Positions 44,361-57,431 are shown, numbered from the stretch's first letter. The stretch is 64,000 nt of DNA from Pogostemon cablin (GCA_023678885.1 CM043013.1:16400791-16464790); one strand, 5' to 3'. The notes: generated by a model not told the origin, from the letters alone. Translations and numbers: made by a program.

Positions 44361-46000
44361 ACAATCAAATTGATTAAATTCAAATACTAGTAAAGTTTAA
44401 ATCAAGGACAAAAAAATATGATATTTCTTCACATACAAAAACACTGTCTCATTGTACTAATTCAACAAGTTATATATTGATCATATATCATAGAAATACT
44501 AATAATATGCTACATAAAGAGTTATGACTCCAACTTGATTATAACTATATATCATCATATACTAGTCGTCAATAATTTTAATTTTGGTTCGACACTGTAC
44601 GTCATTCACTACTCTAAAAATGTGGGGATTAATATGTTGCCTTCCTCATTTCTCTGTCATATTTACATGGCCACTCGATACCATCAAAACTCAATCACTG
44701 CTGTCGGACCTCAATTTTCTTCCTTTGCCAAAAGCCTATCAAGTGCATCACCCGCATCACCCTACATACCGTAATTTCAAACTCTTATATTACAGTTATT
44801 ATGTGCCACTCCCAAACCTAATGCGATGGTCATAGAACAGATAATACTCTCGAACATCAAAAAATGAAAGAATTGATAATTGATAATTTGCATAGATAAA
44901 ACAAAACTGATAAAATAAATAAACATTGAGCGGTTATATTTGATCTATTCAAAGAATCCGTACCATTTTTCTCCCATAAAGAATCAAATTTAAAAAGCTA
45001 TTTACAACTAAAGGAAGTGTTGGAATAATCCATGAATTAAACAGGCTGTTTTAGAAAGGTGCCCTATCAGCAAAATATCCAAACACTTTAAATGCAAAAT
45101 TATTCAAAAAGGAGCAGCATGGAAGTATGACAGTAACTTTAAATTTTCCATACCTATGCAAAATGTGGTTTAAAGCCCCTTCATTTGCTCCATTGTGAAT
45201 TTCAGGTTTTCGCAATCAGATTCAAAAAGTGGATTTCACTGTCATTAATCAACATCAAATTCAATTCACAATCTCCTAATTCCAGTAGAAAATGTCGAAT
45301 TCAATAGTAGCGAACATTAAACCACAACTGGAAGGATAAAGTCAATCGAAACAGGTGACTTCATTGATCTTACTCCAACTTACATAGCTCATTTTCCTTG
45401 TTCATAATCCATCAAAAAATATTATTATCATACCAATTTATACCTTTCAAATCAAAGACAATTTCACCCAATATATAAAAGACCGCACGGTAACAAAGAG
45501 ACATAATTAAAGATTAAAAAAAAAATACTAACTTGGAAACAAAAAGAGAGCACCACAATCAAAACTTTTGCAAATAGATAAATGAAAAATCCACTCCAAC
45601 ATTGAACATAAAAACAATCACAACCACTGATAATAATAATAATGATAATCACAATATAAAAAAAAAAAAGATCCAATATGGATCTCAATCCACACACATT
45701 GAACATAGTGCCCCACATATATATCTTCTCGCAATAAACAAGCAAAACTTAATTTAAGTTAATTCATAAAATTATACTACTTGAAAACATAACCTCCGCT
45801 GATTTCCACAGAAATAACATGTCAAACCAGAAATTAACTTTGCATTCAAGCAACACATACTAAAAATGAAAGAAAAAATCATATAGAGCAGAGTCAACAT
45901 TCACTTGAACAGAGCTCGATAAAATCGATCAGCAAAAATTGATAATGTTGAGGACTTGACGATTGACAAAACTTTCAGCTTCTCTATTAGCAGCGATTGA
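44361..46000. other. right interior of the MULE-like element
   Basis: AT-rich, no recognisable coding region on either strand. Confidence 0.45.
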
Positions 46001-46251
46001 CGAAAATACCATCGTCAATCGATGATGAGTAGAGCCGGAGAATCGTGTAGAAAATAGAGAGAGCGGAAATGGGAGAGAACAACGCGTGAATAATGTGAAC
46101 CCTTAAATGAATTAGGATTTTTTTCTTTAAGTATATCGGGTCGGGTTGATGATAAGGGTAGGGTCAGGCTTGGGCGCACAGGTCTAAATCGGTGCGTCCG
46201 GGGACACAAGAGCTTTTGCCTTAATTGTATTAATGGGTATGTGTGGGTTCC

Positions 46252-46340
46252 ATGTGTGTAAAAAATGAAAGGGAACTCTTTGGGTGAGATAACCGAAATA
46301 GAAAAAAAAATCCTCTTTAAAGGGAACAGAGGGAGTAAAG
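46252..46340. mobile_element. mariner-like MITE terminus
   Basis: Ends GGAACAGAGGGAGTA. The inverse matches the start of 24278 (ACTCCCTCC..., AAGAGGAT, ACCCAAAG). Probably the right part of a MITE that the MULE-like element interrupted; the left part is not recognisable. Confidence 0.4.
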
Positions 46341-46627
46341 TATACTGAAATTAAATGCAACACTTTTTCTAGCCCATATTAATCAAATTGAATTCCCTAT
46401 TCCACGCATTTGTGTTTCACAATACAAAAAATTATATCATACAAATGTCCATTATGACGCGTGGCAAGCATTTAATTTGTGGAATAACAGATAAAACACT
46501 ATTGTGGAATAGGTGATCCCATTTGCATATTTATACATTTAAGGCAAATTCAATGTTAGTGAGATCATTAAATGTTTCTGTAAATATTAATTATTATCTT
46601 CTATTAAGAATAGAATGTGGCGGTTTG

Positions 46628-46825
46628 GATCTCCTGTTATATTTTGGTGTTATATCTCCTGTTACTAATCGTTGGATGGTTGACACATAGGATAAACTAA
46701 TATATACCTAACAATCAACCATAAGGGGAAAGGTTGAGATTTTCCTCTCCGCATACGAGCATACGTGTCACTCATCTAACGCGTGTAACAAGAAATGTAA
46801 CACTAAAATGTAACAGGACATCCAA
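46628..46825. mobile_element. foldback MITE with 39-bp TIRs
   Basis: GGATCTCCTGTTATATTTTG at left and the inverse of AAATGTAACAGGACATCC at right. A related arm is in glucanase intron 1 (39908). The right end touches the next TIR element. Confidence 0.65.
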
Positions 46826-47815
46826 GATCGCTATTCACACCCCTAATTTTACTAAATTTACTTCAATTATTAAATACACCCGATATTAATTAATTCATGT
46901 ATAAGTATTACTAAATATACCCCATGAAGAGACATTTATCCTCTTATCTTAATCTTTTAATCCAAGTTTAATTTCAAAATTCTGGAAACAACTTTCACCC
47001 TCTCATATATCGTGATGATACCAATACAACCTCTCACTATTCACGTCTAGAAGAACGAAAAGGACAAAAAATCATTCAGAAGTATTCTGCATACAAACAA
47101 AAGGTGGTAATGGGGAAAAAGAAGGTGGGTGGATTGGATGGGTTGGAATTAATCGAATTAGGTTAAATGGAGCATTTGAGGGGTAACAAAAAGCTATTCG
47201 GATTGTGATAAATTCACCACTCATTTCAGTTTCTGACAACAGTAAAGATTACAATCCTCCCACCACTAATTTTCTTCAATCTTTTTATTTTTATTTTTAT
47301 TTTATAATTATGATTATAACCTATTTCAATGTCGTTAGTTGATTCCCTTCTATACAAATGGATGTTGCTCCACCATTCTTACTCATGCTTCTAGGTTTTC
47401 TAACAACAGTTTCTGATTCGTCTTTTATATAACTATGTTCAATTCTATGAGCGAAGAAGTGGAATATGTTAGGTTGGTTATATTGGCCGTTCATTTCATA
47501 TGTGTTCTTATTTCAAACTTTGTATTTCAATATGTATCTATATAATTTTAAAATGCAATCAAAATTTAAAAGATTCTGAATTTCTTGATGATTCGATTAA
47601 TTCTTTCGATGGTTAAAGAATTTAAATTTGAATTATGATGAATTAATATTTATAGAATTTATGGGGCATATTTAGAAATTTTGGGTAAGAATAGTAGTAA
47701 TTTTAATTACATTATTTTCAAAAGGGTGTATATGTCTTTGTATTTAAGTATATTTTAGTCTAAGATAATTATTGGGTATGTTTATCAAAAATCGGGGATA
47801 TTAATAGTCGTTCCC
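46826..47815. mobile_element. diverged relative of the 35546 TIR element
   Basis: Left GATCGCTATTCACACCCCTAA and right end GGGGATATTAATAGTCGTTCCC are inverted and match the ends of 35546-36577. No TSD is clear, so it is probably older. Confidence 0.5.
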
Positions 47816-48206
47816 TTAAAAATATTGTAACTTTTTTTTAAATATTATTATCAATTGAGTATTACTTTTTATTATAAAGATTACACTTCTTATTCGTTTC
47901 ACAGATGACGGTCTCAAACAAGTCAAAACTTGTATGAGGCTGTCTCAAAAACCATTTGATATGCTGTTCACGCATCAGTTAATGATATTACATCATGTGA
48001 GGCCATAATTTTTGGCATATACATAAATAATTAACTATCATGGGTGATGACATTTGGAATTCTGAGAAGTGAAAATTGAACAAGATTAAAATGCCTAGGA
48101 GAAAGTCATTACCTTAGAGAATGAAGTAGAAAGAATTATTCAACAATGTTCTGACATATGCTTATCTGATTATTGATCTTCTCTTGATTGTTTTTGCTAA
48201 CTCCTC
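47816..48206. other. AT-rich intergenic DNA
   Basis: Nothing recognised. Confidence 0.4.
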
Positions 48207-48229
48207 TTATCTCACACAAACATATATTT

Positions 48230-48480
48230 CTCTAGCTAGAGAATAAACCACCCCGCTCTCAACTGAAGAATCACTAACAGGAGGAGTTGATTTCCTTTGA
48301 GAAGTAGAATCCTCGCGACCCATAATGGATACGAAGAGCGAAGAAAAGGGGAAAAGAGAGAGAGATTGACACTGAGGAGAGTAGCAGAGAAGGAGAAACC
48401 CTAGACAACGGCGGCACGGGGAACGCAAGGAAATCAAAAAGGGTAAAACAACAAGGAAAGCAAAAGAAAGAAAGGGAGAG
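48230..48480 (-). pseudogene. possible 5' exon of an unidentified gene
   Basis: On the minus strand a CT-rich leader containing CTAGGGTTTCTCC precedes ATG at 48321-48323 and a short frame (MGREDSTSQRKSTPPVSDSS...). The leader looks like a plant 5' UTR. No continuation is found, so this may be a captured or truncated gene fragment. Confidence 0.3.
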
Positions 48481-48807
48481 AAATAATACTTGAGTTAAAG
48501 GAGAATTTACAACGTCAAGAGGAATTACAACCGCTAGAAGAAAAAAAATAGGGAAACAGAAATTGTGATTTTTTAAAAGGATCTGAAAAAAGATAAAAAG
48601 AAGGGTACAACCTACCGCAAATTTTGAAATTCGAAATTTGAATTTCTAGAATCTATGGAAATATCGGAAGTGACACGCCCAACCAGCACGCAGCCCAAAG
48701 AATCGAAATAATTTGAGGCCAAGATAGTGGAAGAAAAAATAACGGGGATAAATCACACACGACGCAACATGAGGGATATAACCTATCGGAAAAGACAAGA
48801 AGCATAT

Positions 48808-49676
48808 ATGTCGACCCTAGATAATCTCAGCTTCACCTGATTATCTAGTCCTGAGGAGATAATATTATGGGTATTATATCCCACATGCTAATGGGCCGGA
48901 GGTCCAATGTTACCAGCCTCAGCCATAATAGAACCCGATTACTAAAGGGCTAATGGACTTGAAAGAGAAGCAACTCTTGGACGCTTCAGAGGGCCCAAAA
49001 GACAAGTCCAATACAAGAAGATTAACATAGCTGGAAGGAGGCCCGACGGGCTAGCCTATAACTACGATGGGACAAGACCGGAATGAAGCCAAGGAGGCCC
49101 AAGGATGAAGAACCCTTAGGAAGATTACTGGCTGAAACACCTCTCGGCCTAACAACAAGCTCCCAAGGCTACGGAAGATACCTGTGGAGTTCAAAGAGCG
49201 GAACCCTTTCGGACCTCCATCCTATCTGGAGACTGGATGGATTATCATTGGTACTTGAGAAGGCATTGGAACGGCGAGAGGTGGCACGCATAAGGACAAG
49301 GATATCAGTAGGATAAGGATATCTGAACATCACTCTCAGTTAATGGACACCACTCACAGGGCATGCTCCTCCTCTCCACCAATGAAAGACGAGCACAGGA
49401 CAAAAGGAGATCTGCAACTACGTACCTGCACTCGCCTGCTACCGTCTGCAAACGCCCACAAACAATTGCAGCAATGTACTCCTCCACCATTAAGGCAATT
49501 TGTCTCCAGCTAGATGGCAGCATCTGATTGGCTCACAACTAGGGCTAGTGTAAGTATAAAAACTTCTCTCTTAGGAGAGATGGAGGTTACACATTTTCAT
49601 ACTAGGCAATACACTTGTAAAGAGAGGGACAGAACTTTATTATGAGTATTGTGGTTCTTGAGATTGATAAATGTAC
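48808..49676 (+). repeat. LTR-like sequence
   Basis: Begins TGTCGACCCTAGATAATC. A TATA box (AGTATAAAAAC, 49553-49563) is followed by about 110 bp resembling an R-U5 region before the Helitron coding begins. No TSD or partner LTR was found, so the boundaries are guesses. Confidence 0.35.
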
Positions 49677-49689
49677 AACTTTCTGTCCT

Positions 49690-51268
49690 TCCTCTCATAC
49701 TTTTCAGCTAATGAATATTTAGTGAGCATTGTCCACAACCCTAAATCTAAAAAAACAATGCTAACAGAATATTTCTATATGAATAACCATAATGAGTATG
49801 CTAGAAGTCTTAATTTGTTATACGTCGAGTTTTCTGAATATTTTACCTGGTATAATTATACAAAGGAATGGAAATCACATAAAAAAGAAAATGTAGCAGC
49901 CCGTATTGTCACTTACCAGCCATCCCATGGTGACAAGTTTTATCTAGCATTGTTATTGAACATATTAGAAAACCACCTTCATTTAAAGGTTTAAGGACAG
50001 TAAAAGAAATAACATATAACACTTACCGAGAAACTGCACATATATTAGGCCTGATGGAAGAAGATACAATACCAGAGATGTGTATTCAAGAGGCAGCCAT
50101 GTACCTAATGCCTGCTGCTTTACGACATTTATTCGCTACTATACTTGTCCACTGCAGCCCTAAAAACCCCAAAGATTTATGGTTTAAATTTGAAGATTTT
50201 GCGTAAAACAAAACCTTAAGCAAAAATACAATAAAAAAGTTCTATGCATTCTTAGTTACTATTTTTATTCAATGGGAAAAAAATAGAAGATTTTTCCTTT
50301 TTAGAGGATAATCTACCAACTGATTTTCATGACAATTTAACTAAAGAATTACAAAGTGAACAAAATATAGTTACTCCAGCTACTGACCTCGCATATGTTC
50401 ATATGTTAAATGAAGAACAAATATTTACCTAGAGTTTTTTTCATAGATGGTCCTAGAAGAACTGGAAAAACTTTTCTATAAAAAACAATTCTTGCTACAA
50501 TAAGAGTGAGGGGGCATATTTCACTTGCCACAGCTACCTTAGGATTAGCAGCATCATTACTCCCTAGTGGGAGTACTTCACATTTAAGATTTAAGATTTC
50601 ATTAGACGAAAGTGAATTTAAATAATTTAATATTAACAAACAAAGCACATTGACACATTGATCATTTTGGGATGAAGCTATAATGGCAAAAAGAAAAACA
50701 ATTGTAAATTTTGATGAAATGTTAAAAGACATAATGAATACAAACACAATATTTGGTGGAAAAATAATTGTATTCGGGTAGACTTCCGACAAACCTTACC
50801 TATTGTTACAAAAGGTACAAAAAAAGATATCATGGATGCTTCCATTGTCATGTCACACTTATGGAGCCAGTTCTAAAAAATAAAGTTAACCCACAATATG
50901 CGTGCCGTCCTTGACCCTGAATTTTCATCGTACTTGTTGAAAATTGGTGATGGAATAGAAAGTACAAATGAAAACAATAAAATCCATACACAATCAAACT
51001 TGAGCATTCCTTTTACAAATGAAAGTGCATAATTGAATACATTGATAGACACAGTTTTTCCTAATGTTAGTGATTATAATGTAGATTATAACACATTTGT
51101 TAAAAGTGCAATACTCACTACACGAAATGAATTTGTTCATGAAATCAATTAGATTTTAATTAGTAGAATTCCTAGGGAAGAGACCACATACTTCAGTTAT
51201 GATGAAAGCACATGCAAATATGTAACACCTGACCAACAAGATCTATTTCATTCCCTAACTCCTCAAGG
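49690..51268 (+). pseudogene. Helitron helicase, N-terminal and central part
   Basis: The frame at 49690-50200 reads like the region before the Helitron helicase (KKTMLTEYFYMNNHNEYAR, RIVTYQPSHGDKFYLALLL, LRHLFATILVHCSP). The Pif1-like helicase follows with a degraded Walker A (FFIDGPRRTGKTF; usual GPGGTGKT), a Walker B-like FWDEAIMAK, and later DYNTFVKSAILTTRNEF and DLFHSLTPQGL. Many stops and shifts. The Rep (HUH) nuclease part is not present. Coding stops abruptly at the solo LTR and resumes at 53258. Confidence 0.82.
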
Positions 51269-51273
51269 GCTTC

Positions 51274-53257
51274 TGTTGAGAGTGGAATTTCACGTATTTT
51301 AGGTCTCACATTACACCGTTTTTGATAGAATGTGGCCATGATTTTGTATAGAATGACATGGTTTTCATATCTTGCATAATTAAGATGCTAATAAGGTGTT
51401 TTGTTGAGTTTTGAAGGGTAAAACATGATCAAAAGTTCAAAGTTGGAATGAGGAGTGAAAGTGAGAAGGAATGCTGAAAAATACAGTCCATGTTGCACAA
51501 ATTTCTATATTCTTATAGAAGTCAAAATTGATCATATGATATATGGTTAGAAAGCCACAGAAGAGAGGGTCGTTTTGACGTAAAGAACACCCCAATTGGA
51601 TTCCAAACGAGAAAGTTATGATCAAAGTGCTAACGTCGCACATGCTGTACCGAGCAGCCAATTTGTATGACTTTTTACATATTCAAATGTTGGAGTTTCT
51701 AAGAGTTCTTTATATTGATAGAAAGCCAAGGAAAAGAGAAACGCGTGACCGTAAAAATCATTCAAATTGGAGTCCGTATGAAGAAGTTATGCTCAAAACG
51801 GTGAAATCGCGTAGCGCAATCTCCGCAGCTCGAGAGGTTGCTCGGCTCGAGCGGAACCCTCATTTTGCGAATTTCTAGCCGAGTCGGGTGCCCTCAGAGC
51901 CTACACGACGTTCCCGTTTCACATATATACTGCTCTGCAGGTTTGGGGGCCGCTCGGCCATGAGCTCGGCTCGAGCAAGGTGCCGAGCGGCCTAGTTCAG
52001 GGCCCAGACGGGGCATGTTCGATGCAGCAGTATATATATACCCTCAAATCGCGATTCTGAAGCAGTTTTGATCGCGAAAAAGCCCTGCATCAGTCCTAGA
52101 AACAATTAGGGAGATCGAGACCCAAATTGGAGAGAACCCATCGATAATCCATCATCAATTCACACCTCCAACACTTCCATATCAGGTTGACAACCTGATT
52201 TCACCATCCATCCACTTTCAAGAGGGTTCCAAGTGCTAATTGAGGGAAAATCAAGCAATTGAAGAGACGGAGAAGGAACGTGAGATTGCTCCTACACTAG
52301 GGTTTCACAATTCCTATCTATTCCTTTCTATTACTTTGATTATTGTTATGAATTGCTTAGCCATGAGGATTGCTTGTAATCTCATGGGCTAATTTTATAT
52401 ACAGTTCTAGGGTTTGATGGATTGATTTGATTGATTTGAGGATTTAGACCAAAGATTGAGATTTTATGCAGTTGAGCTTTTGATTTTACTTATTTTATTA
52501 AGACATGTTAATCTGCTTCGTAACATCTTCATAATATATTCATGACATCCGCTATAATGCTTGGATTATTGTGTTAGCTTGTGTGCGTTCATGATTGGTA
52601 TTTTGTCTATCTGTTAGGGATTAGAGTAGCTCCGCTATAAGCACTTTAATTCCATGAACTGGTAAATCAAATACTTGATTAGTTTAGTGGAACAATGCAA
52701 TTAGACAATCAAGTAGGAAGTGAATAGAACCTTGTAGTAATTCCAGAAAATATCTTGTTAGTCGGGCTTACCATCCGGAGGCATTGTTGCTTGCTTTGAT
52801 TAGTATCTAGGAATAAGGCTTGGTAATATTTGCGCACCTTAGGATTTAAACAAGATTATACTATTAGCTTAGAATCGAATCATATTCGGTGGGATAACAT
52901 GGATATGTGGTGTATTTTCAGTGAAATTGCATGAATGAACAATCGTAAGTTTAATAACCCAAATTGATTGGTCTCTACCTGATACCTTAGAACTGTTTGT
53001 CATCTCTTGATTAGAAACTTGCTTTTATTTTTATTGCTTTTTAATAATTCAGTTATTTAATATTTCAGTAATTTAGATAATTAATTCACTACAATACTCT
53101 GAATATTGGTTACTTAATTCTGATTAATTAGTAATTAATAGTAAAATAAAGAATTAGCTGTCTCAGTGGGATCGATAATTTAACTTGGGTGCTTGCTGCT
53201 ACAATTGATATCCTTACACTTGAGGATTTAATTATAGTGCGCAGAAAAAGCCTATCA
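51274..53257. mobile_element. probable solo LTR of a Ty3/gypsy element
   Basis: 1,984 bp, TGTTGAG...CTATCA, flanked by GCTTC (51269-51273 and 53258-53262), inserted in helicase coding. No coding domains, primer site or second LTR. It contains a diverged duplication of about 185 bp (AGAAAGTTATGATCAAAGTG near 51609 and AGAAGTTATGCTCAAAACGG near 51783) and a GC-rich palindromic cluster (GCTCGGCTCGAGC-type, 51835-52010). Confidence 0.75.
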
Positions 53258-53690
53258 GCTTCCTTCACACAAATCATGTTTGAAGATAAACGCACCAATA
53301 ATATTGTTGAGAAGTATTAATCCAATAAAAGATTTTTGTAATGGAATACGCCTTTTGTGCAAAGGTTTTGAAAAATGTCATTTATGCAGAAATTTCAATT
53401 GGTACGCATTCAGGAAAACCTATACTCATTCTCCGAATTACATTAGAGGCTCTGCGTGATAACTTTTCAACTATTACATTTAAAAGAAAATAATTTCCTA
53501 TACGACTATGTTATGCTATGACTATCAATTAAGCATAAGGTCAAACTCTAGATTTCATCGGTATTTATCTAAAAGAACTTGTTTTCTCACACGCTCAACT
53601 CTATGTTGCATTATCAAGAGTAAAAACTAAAGACCAATTAAAAATCCTAATTAGACCTCCGACGCCATCAGCACACAGCACTGGATGTAC
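53258..53690 (+). pseudogene. Helitron helicase, C-terminal part
   Basis: Resumes at the exact point of interruption with CLKINAPIILLRS, then FPIRLCYAMTIN and VFSHAQLYVALSRVKTKDQL, the conserved C-terminal Pif1/Helitron motifs. Stops occur at two positions in the 'TINKSQGQ' region. Confidence 0.85.
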
Positions 53691-53978
53691 AAAGAATATT
53701 ATTTTCCATGAGGTTTTGAATGCTGGCAACACTTCATTAATACAACTTAAGAATCTACATAGGTTCGTTCTTATTATAGATAATTATGTCTATCACTTCT
53801 CTTTGATTCTTTGTGTTATTAATAACATGCTTGAAGTGTTTTTCATTTTGGTTGTTGTTGCTTTTTCATGGTTCTGGATAGCTGATTCCTAGTTAATATT
53901 GAGTTTTATAGTGTACATCATGAACCTGCATGCTCTAAATCTTAACTCATAATAACATTGTTTTTCTTTTCCTGATAG

Positions 53979-54107
53979 ATTGGACCAACTGAAGAAACAA
54001 CTGGAGTACATCATCTTGATAATGCTCAACCAAGAAATAACTTTACTTTCAGATGCCATAGAAACAACAATGACATTTACTATGTTAACTCAATGAATTT
54101 TCACTCA
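53979..54107 (+). pseudogene. captured exon resembling RAE1 (mRNA-export WD40 protein)
   Basis: 129 bp open in one frame, bounded by a strong acceptor (TTTTTCTTTTCCTGATAG) and donor (TCA|GTAAGA). Translation includes GVHHLDNAQPRNNFTFRCHR and NNNDIYYVNSMNFHS. This resembles the plant RAE1/GLE2 segment with 'VHHLDD', 'NFTFKCHR' and 'NDIYSVNSLNFHP'. No adjoining RAE1 exon is seen on either side. Its place just after the helicase end suggests capture of a gene piece by the Helitron. It could also be a stray duplicate. Confidence 0.65.
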
Positions 54108-56224
54108 GTAAGATGTATTTTCTTTACTCCTATTTCTTTCATGCTCATGACTCCAAATTTATTTGGCTTGAGTAGTAGATTTTGATATCATTTTCTATAA
54201 TCTGTACATCTTTACACATTCTAAATACATCACACATTCACGGCTATTGGATCTGATGAAATCTCCAACTTCTAGGACAAATACAGCAAAAAAAAAAGCT
54301 CAAGGTGACCAGTACTAGAATGAATCATTTTATAAAATGCCAGACGATTGACATATTATTTTATATTACAAGTGAACTGTTGGTTTAATCAACCAATACC
54401 TTACAACACCTTCAACAGTGATGCTTCATGTTTGAAAATTATGTATGCTTCTCGTCTTGAAATTTGAAATTTAACATTCTTAGTTTTGTGTCCATGTGCA
54501 TGTTTTTTCCCTATCCCATTTCTGAATAACTATTTATTCTGATGTGCACTACTGAGCATTGAAGGTATGCTTTCAAATTTATAGCAGCATACTAATATTT
54601 CCATTTAACAAGACATAAGAAGAGCATGTTTACATAGAGTACAGACACAATCAACACCCAATCCTGTAGCTCTTATGTTCTACCTTGGGAATTAAAACCT
54701 GTAATAGAGTCTGAAAGTGCCGACTTTCCTATTGCATGCAATTTATAATTTCACCTCTAGCGAAGTTTCATTTGGAATTGATGGTGAGTAATCATCTCCC
54801 TCTATTTAAGTTAATGTGATTGAATAAGTTTATGAATTATTGGACATAAAAGAATAGAATATTGACGGAACACACTATGGAAGAAATTTGTGAATTTGAA
54901 TTGATAGGGTGGAAAGACACATCCACTTCATGGTAGAGATGTATAGAGGACCAATAAGAAATTTTGAAAGAGAGAAGTGCACCAAATGTGTTAGTCAATA
55001 TGTTTAGAAGTTCCATAAGTTTGTTTCTCTGAAAGTTTGGGAAGAGCTTTCTTCTTTGAGTTGAAAGGTATTGAGCTGTTTAAACTAGGGATTCTCCAAC
55101 TCATTTGTTCTGTTTGCTCTTGTTGTATGGTTACCTACTTACCTTAAGCTGGTCGTTGTTTCGTATTAGGAATTGTTAATAGATGAATTGAGGTGTGGAG
55201 CATATAAAAGGGGTTTGTTTTTGTATCCTTTGCAGCTACACGCAATGCTCTCATGTTATCTCACTTATAAAATACATGAGAAGAATGTATAAAATATAGA
55301 CATTGCTTGGCTGAATTGTTGTGTTTTTGTAAATGTTTGTAATTTATTATATTCATTAGGATTGTTTTCGGATCAGATTTTGCAACCATCACGAAGTCAG
55401 AAGACAAAGTGGGATCTTCTAAAACCTGAAATTCTTGTGTCAATCATGGACTTCCACTTCTTATAGGGCATGTGATGTGTTATAAGATTGGTTAGTAGAG
55501 GGATTAAAGTGTCTTACATTGGCTTTGGGCATAAGAAATTACTTTCGTAGTAGAGACAAGTGAATGTCTGTCCATAAGAAGCCCCACATGGATGTGAGCA
55601 TTTTGGGCACCCTAGGAAGTAGAAGCACTATTGTGGGTCTGCTATCTTCATGTATCCTTTCAGTAAGAATGAATTTGTTTGCTGATTAGATTGTATGCAT
55701 TTTAGTATAGAGGTTTTTGTTATATAAAAGCTAAAATGTGGGAATGGAATACACGTTTTTATTACCGTTTCAGGTAGATCAAAAATCTCTTTGATGGCCT
55801 TTATTTTTTATTGTTGAGTGTAGTCTCTTTATTGGTTTTCTTTTCTGTATAGCTTGTCCATGATCACCTTTATTATGCATCATTTGTTTATCTGTAACCT
55901 GTAGATGTGTGTGCATCAAAACGGGTTATGTTTCATGTAAGCAGAATATTGTATAACATGCGAAAGTGTAATGGTAATATGATGCAGAAAGAGAATAGTA
56001 CCATGAATTCAAATTGTCGGATTCTATTGTAGGGGGTCGAAGAGTATAGTGCTGATTGGCAATGAATTGATGGATAAACCTGTAGTGTGGAATGAAACCA
56101 GAATGTTTTACAAGATAAGAATCAAGTTTCAAAACTACAAACATCATAATAAAAAAAAGCAGCCCAAAGAAAATATCATTTTATTCAGGAACTCAATCAT
56201 TCTAAAATTATCCCAACAAAAGTA
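54108..56224. other. AT-rich DNA between Helitron remnant and third copia element
   Basis: No coding region recognised and no Helitron CTRR end with hairpin could be fixed. It may include intron sequence captured with the RAE1-like exon. Confidence 0.4.
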
Positions 56225-56229
56225 CAAAG

Positions 56230-57417
56230 TGTTGGATTGTATACTAAAAACCTAGATTTAGTATGAACAATGTTATAACAATTTATTTGAAATAAAAGTC
56301 ATTGATCAAATGATTGCGTCTTGTGATGCAATAGTCCACTTATTTTATACTGTAGATAATATATTGTGCGACAATACGTGGAAGATCATATTATCGGTTT
56401 CCTTATAAAGTATAAACAGATGCTCACTATCGAGATAGACGGGGACTCTCTATCGAGATGGTTGTAGTGTGGTTTGGTATTAGTTTGTTTTGACTATAAA
56501 ATCACATTAGTACACTTCGTGTGTATTGAGCGGGACCGCTTGAGATAGTTCGATTTATACTGACTATATAGGAGAACTTGATCTCTGTTATTATTGATGT
56601 TCGTGCTGTTAATCCCTATACAATAATCTCGACATGTAAGGCAATATTTATTTCTTTGATTCATCAATGGGTGAGATTTACATGTAATTAAATCAATAAA
56701 CTCGGTGAGTTGGGAAATAGAATTGTCTCTATGGTGTGCTGTTGATTGTAGAAGGAATCCGTGTCTGACATAGGTTGATGATGTCCCCTTGAGGAGCTCA
56801 TAAGGATTATCATATAAACCCTGCAGGTGGATTTATTCCGGCATGATAATGAGGTTGAGTGGTACTACTCTCGGATGAGATATTAATTAATGAAGTTGTC
56901 AGTAACTTAATTAATTAATGAGCATTGTATATCTTAAACATGGGGAGGCTGTCGGACTCATAATAAGAAGGAGCTCATAACATAATTATGGGATTAGAAT
57001 GGTAGTGCAGTAATAATATTTTAGTGGAATATATTATTATTATTGGACTTAAGTATAAGTTTTGGGCTAAACTTGGATACTTAAGCCCAATGGAGGCCCA
57101 ACTCTAATTTCTCCTCCTGGTCCCTGCTGTAGCCTATAAATAAGTCACCTCAACTTATCCGGAACCCTAATCCTGCTCCTAAGCCACGTTAAAATTATGG
57201 AGGAACCAGATTGAGGAGATCTTGAAGATCGTCGCCCACATGACGTCAAGATCAGACTTGGGAATACAGCAGAAGATCGGAAGGTTGTTTGCTGCTGCTG
57301 ATCATTCTCTAAATCAACCCGGTGAAAGGTAATACGATTCTACACTTATACTTCCACTGCAGTAGAATTACATGGAACCCTAACGGTTCACGTTAACAAA
57401 ATAATCGAACGCTAATA
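56230..57417 (+). repeat. 5' LTR of the third copia element
   Basis: Has a TATA box (TATAAATA, 57135-57142), as in the partner LTR. The last bases have mutated from CCAACA to CTAATA. Confidence 0.9.
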
Positions 57418-57419
57418 AT

Positions 57420-57431
57420 TAGTATCAGAGC
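57420..57431 (+). promoter_or_regulatory. primer-binding site, initiator tRNA-Met
   Basis: TAGTATCAGAGC, one mismatch from the usual TGGTATCAGAGC, two bases after the LTR. Confidence 0.75.

Larger units (their letters stand above)
41973..46220. mobile_element. large MULE-like element with 9-bp TSD
   Basis: TSD TTAATTGTA (41964-41972 and 46221-46229). TIRs of about 55 bp: GAGCCTCTTGTGTGTCCGG at left and the inverse of AAGCTCTTGTGTCCCCGG at right. 4,248 bp. The interior holds two blocks of ATGTACCCTTT-type repeats and a FAR1-like C-terminal coding remnant. The FAR1-like piece fits MULEs of the FAR1/Jittery type, but no transposase core is recognisable. Confidence 0.75.
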
